In this document: piece by piece, positions 43,997-56,786 of the stretch
Layout: each line of letters starts with the position of its first letter
Numbering within the stretch: position 1 is the stretch's first letter
DNA from: Platanthera guangdongensis
Taxonomy: Eukaryota > Streptophyta > Magnoliopsida > Asparagales > Orchidaceae
DNA length: 64,000 bases
Assembly (NCBI GenBank): GCA_039583875.1
Contig: CM077147.1
Coordinates: 158,366,821-158,430,820, forward strand
Direction of reading: 5' to 3'
Program-made: the position numbers and the translations under genes
Notes under the pieces: model-generated
Databases searched by the model: none
What the model was told of the DNA's origin: nothing
The model's input: only the letters and a program-made list of their open reading frames with translations

Positions 43997-46759
43997 GATG
44001 AGAAAGTCTCTCATTGTGTCAAATGGCACAAGACGCTAGCCCATCTTAACTACAAGACAATTGGCCAACTCTATAGCAAAGAGTTAGTGAGGAATGGTCC
44101 TCAAGTTAAGTGTATTAAAGATGGAATATGCTCAGCTTGTCAAAAGGGCAAGCAGACTAGATCCACCTTTAATAGCATTGAAAACCAAGATGCTGTGAGG
44201 TGTTTATACCTCTTGTATATGGATCTCTTTGGTCCTATGCCAGTTCACAGCCTAGGTAGGAAGGTCTATACCTTTGTGGTTGTAGATGACTACTCAAGGT
44301 TTTCCTAGGTGTTCTTCCTTAGACAGAAATCTGAAACACCTAGTATCTTCTATAGCTTTGTCAAACAAATTCAGAATGAACTAGACAGTACAGTGGTCAA
44401 GATAAGAAGTGACCATGGTACTGAATTTTAGTCTGATAGTATGGCAAAACTATGTGAAGAATTTGGGATATTTCAGGAGTTTTCTTCACCAAGAATACCT
44501 CAGCAAAATGGCATTGCTGAGAGGAAAAATAGAACCTTGATTGAGGCTGGTAGGACCCTATTAAGTGATACATCTCTCCCAGAATATTTCTGGGCTGAGG
44601 CAGTTAATACTGCATATCATGTAATTAATAGGGCTACCATTACTAAAAGCCACAACAAGACCCCCTATGAGATTGTGAAAGGCAGAAAACCAAACTTATC
44701 CTATTTCATGATCTTTTGTTGTAAGTGCTTTATACTTAACAATGGAAAGTCTTACTTGACTAAGTTTGCTGCCAAGTCCCAAGAGGGGATCTTTGTTGGG
44801 TACAGCAACAATAGTAAGGCTTATAGGGTCTACAACTTGACTACACAAGTTGTAGAGGAGTCAGTTCATGTAGTATTTGATGAAACTAGACTTATTAACA
44901 ATGAGTTGTCTAGTAGTATTTGCAGCTCCACAGGTGTAACTGAGAAGATGGACAAGCTCACTATAGAAGAACGATCTACTGCAAGACAACAAGTAGAAGA
45001 TAGTGGTTGTTGTCCAGGGGGAGTACTACATGCACCTGTTGCAGAAGAAGACCAAGGAGTGCAGCAAGATGTAGTAGCTGAAGGAGTTCAACCTGAAGTC
45101 AGGATGCCTCCAACTAATAGGCATCTAAGAGATCATCCAGTAAATCAAATCATTGGTGATATAAGACAAGGGGTACAAACAAGGAGCAGAAATCTGAGTG
45201 CAGTACTCTACTCCAGTTTTCTATCCCAAGTAGAGCCAAAGAAGTTTGAAGAAGCCATCCTAGACCCTCATTGGATTGAGGCAATGCAAGAAGAGCTGAA
45301 TCAGTTCAAGAGATGCAAAGTCTGGGAGCTTGTTCTTAAACCAAAAGACCACAACATAATTGGAACCAAGTGGATCTTTAGGAACAAAATGGATGAACAT
45401 GGAGTAATTATCAAGAACAAAGCAAGATTGGTTGCTAAAGGATATAGGCAGTAAGAAGGTATTGACTTTGATCAAACCTTTGCTCCAATAGCCAGACTGG
45501 AAGCCATAAGGATGTTCCTGGCCTATGCAACCTATCAAGGATTTAAAGTTTACCAAATGGATGTTAAGTCAGCCTTTCTGAATGGTAATCTAAAGGAAGA
45601 GGTCTATGTGGAACAGCCATCAGGTTTTGTTGATTCAACTCAACCTAATTATGTCTATAGACTTAGGAAGGCTTTGTATGGGTTAAAGAAAGACCCTAGG
45701 GCTTGGTATGAAATCCTGTCTAGTTTCCTCATTGAGAATAAATTCACAAGGGAGAAAATAGACAAGACTCTATTCCTTAGGGAATCTAGAGGCAAGATAA
45801 TACTAGTCCAAATATATGTAGATGACATAATATTTGGGTCTACTGAAAGTAGTCTTTGCAAAAAGTTTGCAAAACTAATGCAAGGACAATTTGAGATGAG
45901 CAGTATGGGGGAACTTAAGTTCTTCTTGGGTCTCCAAGTTAGACAGACTGAGAATGGTTTATCCATATGCCAGTCTAAGTTCACCCTAGAACTGATAAGG
46001 AAGTATGGTATGGATTCATCCAGTACCATGAAGACTCCTATGGGGTCAAGTATGTCTCTTAGCAAAGATGATGCAGGGAAACCTGTAGATGAGACTTTGT
46101 ATAGAGGGATAGTTGGCTCCCTACTCTATTTGACTGCATGTAGACCAGATATCATGTATGCTACATGTGTCTGTACTAGGTACCAAGCTTGCCCTAAAGA
46201 GTCTCATTTGACAGCAGTCAAAAGGATACTGAGATATCTAAAGGGCACTCCTTATCTAGGCCTTTGGTACCCTAGGAATGGAGACTTTGAACTGACAGGT
46301 TATTCAGATGCAGATTTTGCAGGCTGCAAAGAAGATAGGAAAAGTACAACTGGTACCTGTCAATTCCTAGGAGGAAGACTGATCTCATGGAGTAGCAAGA
46401 AGCAAACAAGTGTGGCTATCTCCACAGCAGAATCAGAGTATGTGGCTGCAGGAAGTTGTTGTGCTCAACTTCTATGGATACAACATCAGCTTGAGGATTA
46501 TGGTATTCAAGTAAGTAGAACACCACTCTTTTGTGATTCTACTAGTGTTATATCAATTGCAAACAATCCTGTTTCCCATAGTAGAACTAAACATATTGAA
46601 ATAAAATATCATTTTTTAAGGGAACATGTAGAAAAGGAAGATATTTTACTGGAATATGTAAAAACAGATAATCAACTAGCTGATATGTATACTAAGCCCT
46701 TAAAAGAAACAAAGTTCAATAGGTTTAAAATTGAACTAGGTATGATAAACTTAGAATAA
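43997..46759 (+). pseudogene. pol: Element B pol, 3' part: GAG-pre-integrase to RNase H
   Basis: Continues the frame cut at 31854 (DEKVSHCVKWHKTLAHLN, with CSACQKG). The integrase core has Asp in YMDLFGP, Asp in IRSDHGTEF and Glu in IAERKNRT; RT has DPHWIEAMQEEL, the [13 protein letters not shown] segment and [12 protein letters not shown] (about 45815-45847); RNase H has [15 protein letters not shown] and [11 protein letters not shown]. Only three in-frame stops occur: TAG 44306-44308, TAG about 44429 and TAA 45452-45454; there is no frameshift from 44087 to the natural TAA 46757-46759. The 1.25-kb RT/RNase H part (45512-46759) is uninterrupted. Confidence 0.93.
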
Positions 46760-47266
46760 GTTTATAGAAATGGCTAAGTAAAATAGTGTCGACACACAGA
46801 GTTGTCTGTGTCGAGACAGAGAAGTGGTGTCGACACTTCAGCGAAAAGGTGTCGACACATCTAGGAAGTTGGTGTCGACACGTCAGAAAATTAGTGTCGA
46901 CACATGATAAGTAGGTGTCGACACATCCAAGGTGGTGTCGACACTTAGGCTTTACTCAGAATTAGGGAAGTAATATCTCGACTAAGTGTCGAGCTAAGCG
47001 GTGTCGACACATAAACAATTGTCGACACATATATTCTGTTGACTAAACTTGTGTCGACACTTAGGTGTCGAGACATTATAAGTTTGTGTCGACACTTTTC
47101 AACAGTGTCGACACAATTTAAGTTTGTTGACGTGCCCTTTCATCTTCAATCCTAGAAAGGTATAAATAGGATTTCGCCATTGTCTGTCGACACGCTCACT
47201 AAAGTTTCGAGACCAAACTTGTGTGTCGACACCTCTCTTCTCTCAATTCAAATTCTTCAAACCCTA
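46760..47266 (+). promoter_or_regulatory. Pol-ORF3 spacer of B with GTGTCGACAC array and TATA-like site
   Basis: About twelve perfect GTGTCGACAC palindromes between 46785 and 47235, plus variants. GGTATAAATAGG at 47159-47170 is a good TATA box, about 100 bases before the ORF3 ATG. This suggests an internal promoter for ORF3 with the palindrome array directly upstream, the same order as array then TATA in the LTR. Confidence 0.65.
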
Positions 47267-50085
47267 ATGGCGCCCAAGCTCGAAGAGAACGTGAACGAAG
47301 GCTATGAACTGGTGCGGCATGCGTTTGATGACGCAGAATCGGAGATCAAGGATGTGGTAACCCTAGTTGCAGACTCAGCGTTAGATTTTCTTGTTTCAGA
47401 GCCAACCAAAATATGGAAGAAAGAAGTATTGGAATTTCTGAATGGAGCAACCCTAGACAACTCTGGACTCAAGATAAAGTCAAGGGTTCATGGATAAAAG
47501 GTGAAGATCTCACCTAAAAATCTGAGAAAGATACTTCAGTTACCAAGGACTAGGGAAGAAGAGAATGTTTCTGCTTCTAAAACTAGGGAAGCATTAACTT
47601 GGTGTGGTCTGGATTCCAATATGAAAATTGGATCACTGTTCAATAGGAAGGGGATGAACAGCAAAGGAAAATTCCTCTCAGAAATTGTTGGAAAGGTGAT
47701 CTTGAGTAAGCCTGGAGGGCATGACAGGGTATCAGCCTATATGTTCAGTCTCATGACAAGGATTATCTTCACACTGCAAACTGATTGTTCTGTAGTAGTA
47801 TTTGAGAAGATAAAGGAGAGCCTAAAGAAACCCAATTTGGGTAGGATACTGAGTCTTTACTTGGCTGGTAGTATACCAGAAGTAATGAGCCAAGCTGCAG
47901 GATCAAAGATCAATCACATGAGGAAGATGGACATGGAATCTTCTCAAGATGGGATAGGGTCTTGTCTAAGGAGATGCCAACACCTGAGAAGGAAACCCCA
48001 CTAAAGAAGAAGAAGAAGACAGCCCCAGTGGCTCAAGAATCGTCCAGCAGTTCAGAAGAACAAGTAGTGTTCACTCCTGATGAGGAAGCAGAAGGAAATG
48101 CTGGACAATCTCCAGCAAGACAAGATGATGCTGAGAGGCAGGGGGAGCTACCACAGGCTAGCCCTCTTCACCAGGATTCTATCTAGGGGGAGCCTCTAGT
48201 AGTGGAAGAGCCAACTCCACTAGAAAGTGAACAAGCCACTCAAATCATTCTTGAGGTACTCATTGAAATCAATAACTTAGTTTTCCCTATAGAGGATAAT
48301 GTTTTGTTTGATTCATTAAATAATGTTAATCAGCAACCTCAGATTGATAGTCAACCCCCAGATGTTGTCATGGAGGACACATCTGTTGCAGCTCAAGTTG
48401 TATCTGATCAAGTTATTGATGAGACAAGGGATTCTCCATCACAACCTCAACAAGAGTTTACAATGGAGGATCTCTTCCTTAATCTGGACCAAACAGACTT
48501 TGAGAAGGAAAGTGCTGCTGCTGAGGGGGAGAATGCTCATGTTGAGGGGGAGCAAGTAGTCATTGTTGAAGAACCTGCAAGGAAAGAGCCTGAAAAGCCA
48601 ATGGATGTTGAGGAGCTACCTAGGGAGAGGGTAGAAATAGCAAGCACATCAGCATCTGAAGATGAGGAGGCTGTCAGAGCTAAAAAGAGAAAGTTTCAAG
48701 TCTTTAAGAGGAGAAGCCAAAATTATAAGAAAGCTCTGCAAACCATTGCACCACAGCCTATATCACAGCCAGCACCATCTGTTGATTACAGTTCTCCGAT
48801 GGTTGCTATGCAAATAAAGCTTGATGAGCACAGGAAATCCATAGAAACATATATGGATGAGGGGCATAAGTCTTTACAATTTGATCTAGCCCAGGACATT
48901 AAGTCTATTAGATTTGAGATGAATTTAAATAAGAAGGAGATGACTGACTGCTTCCACAAGGGAGGGAATGCAGTAGTCTATCTAGCAACACATCAGGAGA
49001 AGATAAAAGCTCAAGTGGATGAACTTGAAGTAAAGCAAGGCTATGTACTGGAGAATCAAATCAGTATGAATGATAACTTGACAGCTTCCCACAATGCAAT
49101 TGTCACTGAACTTAAGAATATAGCCACTGCACAGAATGCAGCCCTGACCACTGCCAAAGAGGAGTTTGACAAAGAATTGCAAGAAAGTCTAACTGCTGTA
49201 ACTTCTGCAATTCAAGATTCCCAGAAGCTCCTCACTGAAAAACTCCAAAGGTTAAAACCTTTCTACAAGGATTGAGTCAATTATCTAAATGCCCAAATCA
49301 GATTTCAGAAAGATGATTTAAGAGATCATATTGAAAGAGAAGTCATAAAGGGGGAGAGGGTGTTAGTCAAAGCAGGCTCTAATCATGCAAAATAGATTTC
49401 CAATTCCATCAGAGCCACTCTTGGTTATCCTCCTTTATGTGATGATGATAATGTTGCTGAGTCTGGGATTAATCCTGCCTATCTTGGAGGTGAGCAAGCT
49501 GAAGTAGCTTAGGTGATCTATCCTCCACCAGACTTTGATATGGTACAAGCTGATATACAGTCAATGTATAGCCCACCTGAGGGACAGCAAAATGTCATCA
49601 TAGAAAAGGTGGTTCAGCCAGTATCTAAGGCTATACAGGAAGCTATACTGAAAGAACAAGAAGCCAGATTGTCTAAGAAGAGGTTCAGAGAGCAAGCTGA
49701 ACAAAGGCCTGATTTTGAGTAGTGGATCCCCACTTCAAGAAATATTATTTTGACTGCTTGGAAGGCTGCCAAAGATAATATTCAAGACAGAAACAAGTGG
49801 TATTCTGAACTAGAATGGATAAAGCATGAAAACAGGCAAGAAGCCATAGTGCAATATAGAAGAAAGGCAAAGATGGGAAAGCTACCTCCTACTGCCCAGG
49901 AGCCTAGCAAGTACTTTCCCAAGCCTTATCATTACTTTGAGAGGCAGAAGATTAAAGCTGAAGAGCTAAATAAGAGGGATTTGAAAGGGAAGAAGCCTGC
50001 TGATACTAAAGAGGCTGAAGCCCCTGTGCAAGCAAAGATACAGCCTGTGAAGGGCATAGTGATCAAGGAGGCTGAGCAAAAATAG
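47267..50085 (+). pseudogene. Third ORF of element B, broken
   Basis: ATG 47267-47269 (MAPKLEENVNEGYELV). The N-terminal domain keeps the motif KFLSEIVGKVILSK-x3-HD seen in A and C. Then come a Lys-rich, Ser/Glu-rich part, an acidic region, a basic KKRKFQVFKRR segment (near 48690), a long coiled coil (about 48820-49260) and a Lys/Glu-rich end. Lesions: TAA 47495-47497, a frameshift near 47960, TAG 48184-48186, TGA 49273-49275, TAG about 49393 and 49510, TAG 49720-49722; natural stop TAG 50083-50085. It lacks the Pro-rich centre of the A protein. It is non-membrane by composition. Confidence 0.82.
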
Positions 50086-50360
50086 AATAGCATTATCTTA
50101 AGTTTACTATGTAATCACTTGTATTAAAACATTCTGTAAACTTTTGTATAATGAATATGACATAGTTGTTAGAACAATGTGATGTGTTATTAATCTATTT
50201 CATAATTGTTCTGAGATGATATCTATGTATACAAGTTTTGTTTGATACATGTTTATGTTTTCCCTAATTGCATAATCCTGTTTTTCATCATACTTTAATT
50301 TTGTTATGTATGGTGTATATCATTGACTAAGGGTTATGACTTCTCCAAATAGGGGGAGAT
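50086..50360 (+). other. Element B 3' leader and polypurine tract
   Basis: AT-rich sequence without a frame; ATAGGGGGAGAT at 50349-50360 is the polypurine tract next to the LTR. Confidence 0.88.
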
Positions 50361-50506
50361 TGTTGGGTACATTGGTTTAAATGTACCTGATTTGAAGAAG
50401 CCTCACCCTACTCAATGATATACATCAAAATGTATTTGATGTATTTTGAGTTGCCTTGTGCAGGTTAAGTATTTGCAGGGAAAGATGAAAAGTTTCTAAG
50501 TCCATG

Positions 50507-51390
50507 TGTCGACACCCACGAGCAAAGTGTCGACACTTAAGAAGACTTGTGACGACACCCAGGCAAGCAGTGTCGACACTTGGAGTAATTGTGTCGACAC
50601 CAGGGATGCAGAGTCGACACCAGACAGAAAGTGTCGACACATGAAGGAGCTGTGTCGATACTCAATGAAGAAAAGTCCAGTGAAGCAGTGTCGATACTTA
50701 GAAGCAGTGTCGACACCCAGAGGAACTGTGTCTACATCAGAAAGTGTCGACACTTGGAGGCTGTGTCGACACTCAGCAAAAGTCAGCAGAGTCTAAGTAT
50801 AAGTGTCGACATAATGAACAATGTGTCGACACACTGCAGAAGACTCAGCTCATGAAGAAAGTGTCGACACAATGAAGAATGTGTCGAAACACAGCAGAAG
50901 ACTCAACACATGAAGAAAGTGTCGACACTAGGATGCTGTGTCGACACTCAGCAAAGTTCAACAAAAATTCTAAGTCCAAGTGTCGACACAAATGAAGATG
51001 TGTCGACACTCAGTCAAAGCCTCAACAAAAGAAGAATGTGTCGACACAAGGAGCTGTGTCGACACTCAGCAAGTATCAACACAGAAGGCATGTGTCGACA
51101 CCAAGAAGATGTGTCGACACTGAACAAGTTCAACACATGAAGATGTGTCGACACAAAGGAGTTGTGTCGACACTTACAAGAATTCAACTAAGTGCTGAAG
51201 AACAAGAAGTTGTGTCGACACAGAATATCAGTGTCGACACATGATGAAGAAACTGTGTCGAGAAGCAAATTCTACAACACAAGGAGTTGTGTCGACACCT
51301 TGAAGGCAAGTGTCGACACTTAGTCTACTTGTGTCGACACTTGGTTTATAAGTGTCGACACTTAAAGACAGACTGTCTCGACACTTTCAG
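50507..51390 (+). repeat. GTGTCGACAC palindrome array, 3' LTR of B
   Basis: About 26 perfect copies and several variants such as GTGACGACAC and GTGTCGATAC, at the same positions as in the 5' LTR. Confidence 0.95.
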
Positions 51391-51518
51391 ACAGTTACAA
51401 ATATTTCAAGAAGTGACTGGATGACATGACAGCTGCCATTCCAGTCGGTCTACTGCACCTGTCAGAGATGTCAGAAAGTCGTTAGAAACTAGATCAGCCG
51501 GTCACCATGAAGAAGGCC

Positions 51519-51526
51519 TATAAATA
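51519..51526 (+). promoter_or_regulatory. Putative TATA box, element B 3' LTR
   Basis: TATAAATA in GGCCTATAAATAGGC, a slightly different sequence from the TATATAAA in the 5' LTR. Confidence 0.6.
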
Positions 51527-52401
51527 GGCTTATACTATCAATAGAAAGATGATGATCAACACATCAAAGTGATTCACACAAGATCTAGCTATTCATTGAA
51601 GAATCAAGTGAAGATCTAAGAAGTTGGAGAGAGAGAGAGCTCCTTCCAAGAAGACAGCTGTTAGAACCAGGCTGTGAAGAAGGGTTCAGACCTAGTTCTG
51701 AATCTTAAGTTGCAGTGATTGAAGATCAGCTGCAGAGAATCAATCTTATTGTGTTCTACATTCAAGAAGCTTTGAAGAAAGCCAAGTGAGACTGTTCTCA
51801 GCAGAGTTCATTCAAGAACTCATCAAGAACCTATCAACTCATCTCTCTATTCAGAGTTGTAGGTATATACACTTTGTATTTTAAATTTCTTGTAGGATCC
51901 TTAGGGATCTGAGTTGTAAGCATGTAATTATAAAGGTTGAGTGGTAGGGCCTGTGTGCCTGAGTGTAGGAGATCTGTTTCTCTGAGTGTAGGCCTGTTGT
52001 GGCTAAGTGTAGGACTTGTGGCTGAGTGTAGGCCTTGTGGCTGAGTGTAGGTCTTTAAAGAAGACTGAGTTGTACGGCCTTGGGCCTGAGCTGTAGGAAC
52101 CTATTTTGGGGTTCTGAGTGTAAGATCTGAGGATCTGAGATAGTGGAGGAGTTTGTCCAAATCTAGTACACTACTAGATAGGTGAAGGGGGAAAGTGGAT
52201 GTACCCAAATCTTGGGGAACCACTATAAATCTGTGTGTTCACTATGTGTATGTTTGATTCTGTGATTACTGATTGATTGCTGTGAAGAATTAGTTATAAA
52301 TCTGTAATATAATCTGAATTCTGCCTAAAAAGTTAAAAAGATTTAAGTCACCTATTCACCCCCCCCCCTCTAGCTGATTAGGTACGATATCTTTCACTGG
52401 G

Positions 52402-52733
52402 GAAAGTTCTTGAGATATTCATCGAATGAAGATCGACGAACTCTCTGTGAGTGAAGTTATTTTCGTCGAACGGAGATCGACGAATTTGCTTCAGAAAACT
52501 TTTGTTGAACGGAGCTCGATGAAATGTCTTCAAATCTTCAGACTGAGCTCGATGAATTGTTTACCTCCAAATTATTTCGTCGACCTCAGATCGAAGAATT
52601 ATTTTATTTTTCGTGGAATGGAGTTTGTCGATTCATATTCTGGAAAACCTTATAACTAGGTTTTCTTCGACCTCCATCCCGCGCTTTCAGTTCCTTTGCA
52701 CTTGATTGTCGTTTTTCTCTTGCAGGTGCTCTA
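52402..52733 (+). promoter_or_regulatory. Element C pol-ORF3 spacer, right part, with palindromes
   Basis: Continues 27262. About eight TCGTCGA/TCGACGA arms at 52416-52640, including a complete module near 52466-52486, then a pyrimidine-rich region and CTTGCAGGTGCTCTA just before the ATG at 52734. CTGGG at 52397-52401 is the right target duplication of B. Confidence 0.7.
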
Positions 52734-55565
52734 ATGGCGATTCCAACAGAAAATCTTGCGGGAATGAAATTCGACATCGGCTTTGATGTCGATTTTGATT
52801 CATTCCAGCATTCAGACCCAATCTTCCTAGAAATCCTGCAACCGCTTGAAGAACAGCAGTTAAAGACTCTGATGTCAACCAAGATCAAACTCTCCAGTGG
52901 TGAAATCAGGGAGTGGGTATATACTTCCTCCACCACAGATGAGAACACTCTGGCAGGGACAGTATCGGGTAATGCCATTTCTCTTACTCCCGTCGTCCTA
53001 ACAGAAATTTTTGGATTAAGTAATGGTGAAGAAGAGTTGGAAATTGATACTGAGGAATTTGATGTAATGCTGGGCATGATGGGTTATTCTGGAGAAGCCC
53101 CAAATAAGTTGCTGAAGAAACACTTGTCTGCTGAGTTCAAATTTCTAGCAGACATTGTAGGGAAAGTGTTGCTGGGCAAGCACACTGTACATGACTACAT
53201 AACCAAGCACCAATTTCTGGTTATGTGTGTTATGGTTAACAAGAAAAAGGTCAACTGGGCTTAGATCATGTTTGATCTGATTAAGAAAAAGAATACAAAG
53301 AAAGAGGTCTGTTTTGGAAGGATCTTAGGGATCTTCCTAAAGGAAAAGGCTGTTGAATCCCTGGTCTCCCAGACCATATTCATCAATGCATATAAGAGGC
53401 TCACCTGTGCCCTCTTTGGCAGGTGGGAGAGGACCATCACCAATCCCTCCAAGGATTTTTCCTCCTCCACCAGGGCTTCTGAGAGTACTAGTGCTGCTCC
53501 AGCCACTTCCCACCCTACTGAAGAGATCCGTCCTCAACCTCCATCACCTCCAGCCATCCAACCTCATCCTCAGATGGCACATCAACTTCCCTCCTTGAAC
53601 ACCATTTCTTCTCTTCAACAACCACAATAACAAGTTTATATTCCTACTGCAGCTCTATCTCCTACAACTTCTCCACAAATAGATATCACTAACATCCCCT
53701 CTTCCCCCCATCAGGAATCTCAACAATCCTCCCCTTCTCAATCACCACAACCAACCCCACCTCAATCTCCCCATGGTATACCCATTTCCTTAACACCTTC
53801 ATCTCCTTTACCCCCCATCTGGACAACATCTCATTCTTCAATCTGCCTTCACTCCCCCCCCCCCCTCTCAATACCTCTACTCCTCAGGATGAACTAATGC
53901 AAGATGCATCACCTCCACCTCCACCTCCACCATCCTCCTCCATTCCTACCTCTGTCTCCACTGCTACACCTTCTACACCACCCTCTGCAGCTCCACTCTT
54001 GGATCCCTCCATCATACCACAACTCCTTGCACTTCTCACTCCCCTTCTTAAAACCATTATAGTAGAGGCCATTTCACCTCTTGCTACTTCCCTCACCTCC
54101 CTAGCTGCACAAATATCTTCTCTCTCTCCTTCTTCCTCTTCAGTTAGGGGCCTGGCTCTAGTGTGCACTGAAACCAGGCAGTGGGGGATACTCCATGAAG
54201 AAGAAGCAGCAGCAGCAACAGCAATAGCACCAACAGCAGTAATAGCATATGCAGTAGAAACAGAAGAAGCAGTAGAAACAAAAGAAGCAGAAGCAGCAAC
54301 AAATGTTGATAAAGATTTAATTGATTTCATTAATTTTATTGAAACAGATATGGAAATAGATACTGTGGATGATACAGCAACAGAGGAAATAATACATGCT
54401 GGTGATTTTATTATAAATCCCATAGTAGATTTGTTAAATTTATTGAGAACTTTTGATATAGTTCATTTGAACTTTCTTCCAGAATACAGTACTAAGCCGT
54501 CCATGGCTATAATCCCATATACCTTACCCATAAGCCCCAAAGTTTCCAAGCAACTAAAGGCCACTCTTGTTGTATTAGAGATTCCAGCCATTTCATCTCC
54601 TCCCAGAGCTGTTTCACTCATTGTCTCATCTCCACTTGCCCCTGTTTTTGTTATGGATGATTCACCACTACCTGATCTTGATGCACTGATCATGCCAGAT
54701 AAAGAAGAGGACAATAAGTCAGTTATTGAAAGCACTGAAGTCTACAGTTCTCCAGCTCCTCCTCCAGCTCCCTCCCAGGCTGAGAAACCTCTGATATCTG
54801 TTGAAGCCCTGAAAGAAATAAATGTAATGTATGATAATCCTCAGGATTCTACTGATGATGATGAGGAGGAGGAGGAGGACTCAGATGATGAGCCCAAGAA
54901 AAAGAAAGTTTCCAAGAAGAGGAAAGCTCCTCCACCTCCTGCCCCAAAACCCAATCCTACAAATGATACTCCTTACTATATACTTCAGAAGATCACACCC
55001 TACAAGGGCGTGCCATCATGCATATGGCTGTCTAAGAATGAACAGAAAGAAATAAAGAAAAGCAGGAGGTATTCCCCACATCCTCAAAGATACAGAAAGG
55101 ATTCTCCTCTTCCTCCACCACCTATTGTTAGTGCTTCTAGTTCTTCAACTCCAAGGACTACCCAGTTTCAGACCTATCAGATACATTAAGGTAGATCCTC
55201 ATCTTCTAGAAGCAGCCAGTAAAGACAGTATTCATCTGGCAAGCATCACCAACAACAACAGCAGCAGCAGCATCAACAACAACAACATCAACATTTCCAT
55301 GAACATCAAAAGGCTGAAATTCCTAAAAGACCTGCTTCCCCACCTGTACCATTTGAAGATACAGAGTCAGCTACAACTGCTAGGATGGCCAGATTCCAGG
55401 AATTGGTTGGCCTATCCATGATCAACAAAGCAAGAGCTGAAGGAAAGGATCCATCTCAATACTCTACAATGTCCAAGTACAGAAAGGAAGAACTGAACAG
55501 GTTTGCTAAGGCTAACAAGTTTTTTAATGTTAATGATTATATGAAACTACATCCAGAAGCAGTAG
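52734..55565 (+). pseudogene. Third ORF of element C, broken and cut by element E
   Basis: ATG 52734 (MAIPTENLAGMKFDIGFDVDFDSF), closely parallel to A: motif KFLADIVGKVLLGK-x3-HD and GRILGIFL. The centre is Pro/Ser-rich, then acidic, with a KKKKVSKKRK basic stretch (about 54895-54925), a YYIL block, a Gln/His-rich stretch (about 55225-55300) and the C-terminal block NDYMKLHPEAVV. Lesions: TAG 53262-53264, TAA 53628-53630, a frameshift between 53630 and 53897 (a poly-C run lies at about 53857-53866), TAA 55187-55189 and one more near 55220. At 55566 element E interrupts it right after PEAVV; AGTAG (55561-55565) is the expected target duplication. Confidence 0.85.
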
Positions 55566-55759
55566 TGTTGAAACCGAAATCTCGGTCTCTTGTGGGGTTC
55601 GACCTTGGGGAAGGGGGGACGGTGCACCTACTACCCTCAAGCGAACGATCTAGGCACAAGACTAGGAACACAAGGGACAGACCCAAGGTCTCAGCGTGGA
55701 GGTCCCGCCGCATACCCGGAAGACTAGCAAACTCTTCCCCTCCCAAGCCAAACGCTGAT

Positions 55760-55942
55760 CTAAGGCACCTTCGGAGGGCTCTCTTGGCCGACCGGAACCT
55801 CTAAGGAGAATCTCAAGATTAACTCTCTCCTGACTAGAGGTGCCTCCTCGGGTCTATGTAAAATGTTCCTCATCTGCCCTACCAATGTCGTAATCTCGCC
55901 GAACAGTTCTACTATACGCAGCTCCAATTGGGCCGCAAACAA
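55760..55942 (-). CDS. Small conserved minus-strand frame in element E, unidentified
   Basis: About 60 codons from FAAQLELRIVELFGEITTLVG to EVPVGQESPPKVP; the open frame extends some 20 codons further upstream without an ATG. It is conserved in unit 2 (59209-59391) with a few conservative changes; in unit 3 a TAA breaks it (about 62610). I do not recognise the family. It may be a remnant of a gag or just an open stretch in a young repeat. Confidence 0.3.
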   Translation of the reverse strand: MFAAQLELRIVELFGEITTLVGQMRNILHRPEEAPLVRRELILRFSLEVPVGQESPPKVP

Positions 55943-56786
55943 CGTAACTCTGCTGTCTTGAAAGGCTATGAGTAGACCCTCAAGGGCTTTCGGGTAACTT
56001 TACCTCGAGGCCCCCACAGGGCGAGTGGTTCACGAGTACACCACTCGCCAAAAGCGGAAGAGATAGATCACATACACAGAGCATCACAGATATTTAAATT
56101 ACGAGAATATAAATTCCATACTTCGGCACGCAAGCCAGCAACATAAACAAAATAGGCCTTCGAGGGCCGGCATAAATTTGGGCTTAATTCCGCTATTCCC
56201 CGCTTGGTACTGCAACACCTGTACGCCAACGTCCTGCATAACGGTGGCAAAATAAACATCGGTTCCACCTCTGCATCGAGGCGGTGATTCTTATCTCCTA
56301 AGAGCAAATAATAAACAACTTCCACAGAGTTTTCACCGGGAAGTCCAGAACATCGCCAATCCGGCTCACACGTCTGGATGGGCTTCACACAGCATGCCTA
56401 AATCCATACTCACGCTTCCGGATACTAAATGCAATTAATTACGGGGATGTACACATCGACCCGTCGGAGAGCACCCTTCCCCCCACCTGTCGGTGGAGAG
56501 GATCTTCCTTGCAAATATGAAAATTGAGGGCTTCACCTGCCCAAGAAGAAACTTCGTTACCCTTGATGCGTAACTTGACGAAGCCGCAACCGCATGTCAT
56601 GCCTAGGGCTCGACGTCTAGCAGCCGTAACGACTGTCCACGCACGGGTTCGGCCTCCACTAGAGGGTTGAAGGCTCCAGGTGATTTCTCTTACATGGCCG
56701 ATCATGCTCCAAGTAGCACCGAGGAAGTTGATCCTGATCTCCACGACTTCAGGCGGCGTCGGGGAAGCCGATCTCGACCGGCCTAG

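Larger units (their letters stand above)
27263..52396 (+). mobile_element. Element B: complete SIRE-type copia element, host of element A
   Basis: LTRs at 27263-29302 (2040 bp) and 50361-52396 (2036 bp), flanked by direct repeats CTGGG (27258-27262 and 52397-52401). Between them are the primer site, gag, pol, a palindrome-rich spacer, ORF3 and a polypurine tract. Element A interrupts pol at 31855-43991. Without A, B would be about 13.0 kb. Its proteins are clearly diverged from A and C and its palindrome is a different sequence (GTGTCGACAC). All frames are broken. Confidence 0.95.
50361..52396 (+). repeat. Element B 3' LTR
   Basis: TGTTGGGTACATTGG to CTTTCA. Palindrome array 50507-51390, TATAAATA at 51519-51526, GGCTGAGTGTAGG units, hairpin 52196-52229 and the C-rich tract. 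In several places it keeps GTGTCGACAC where the 5' LTR has a decayed site, and the reverse also occurs. Confidence 0.94.
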
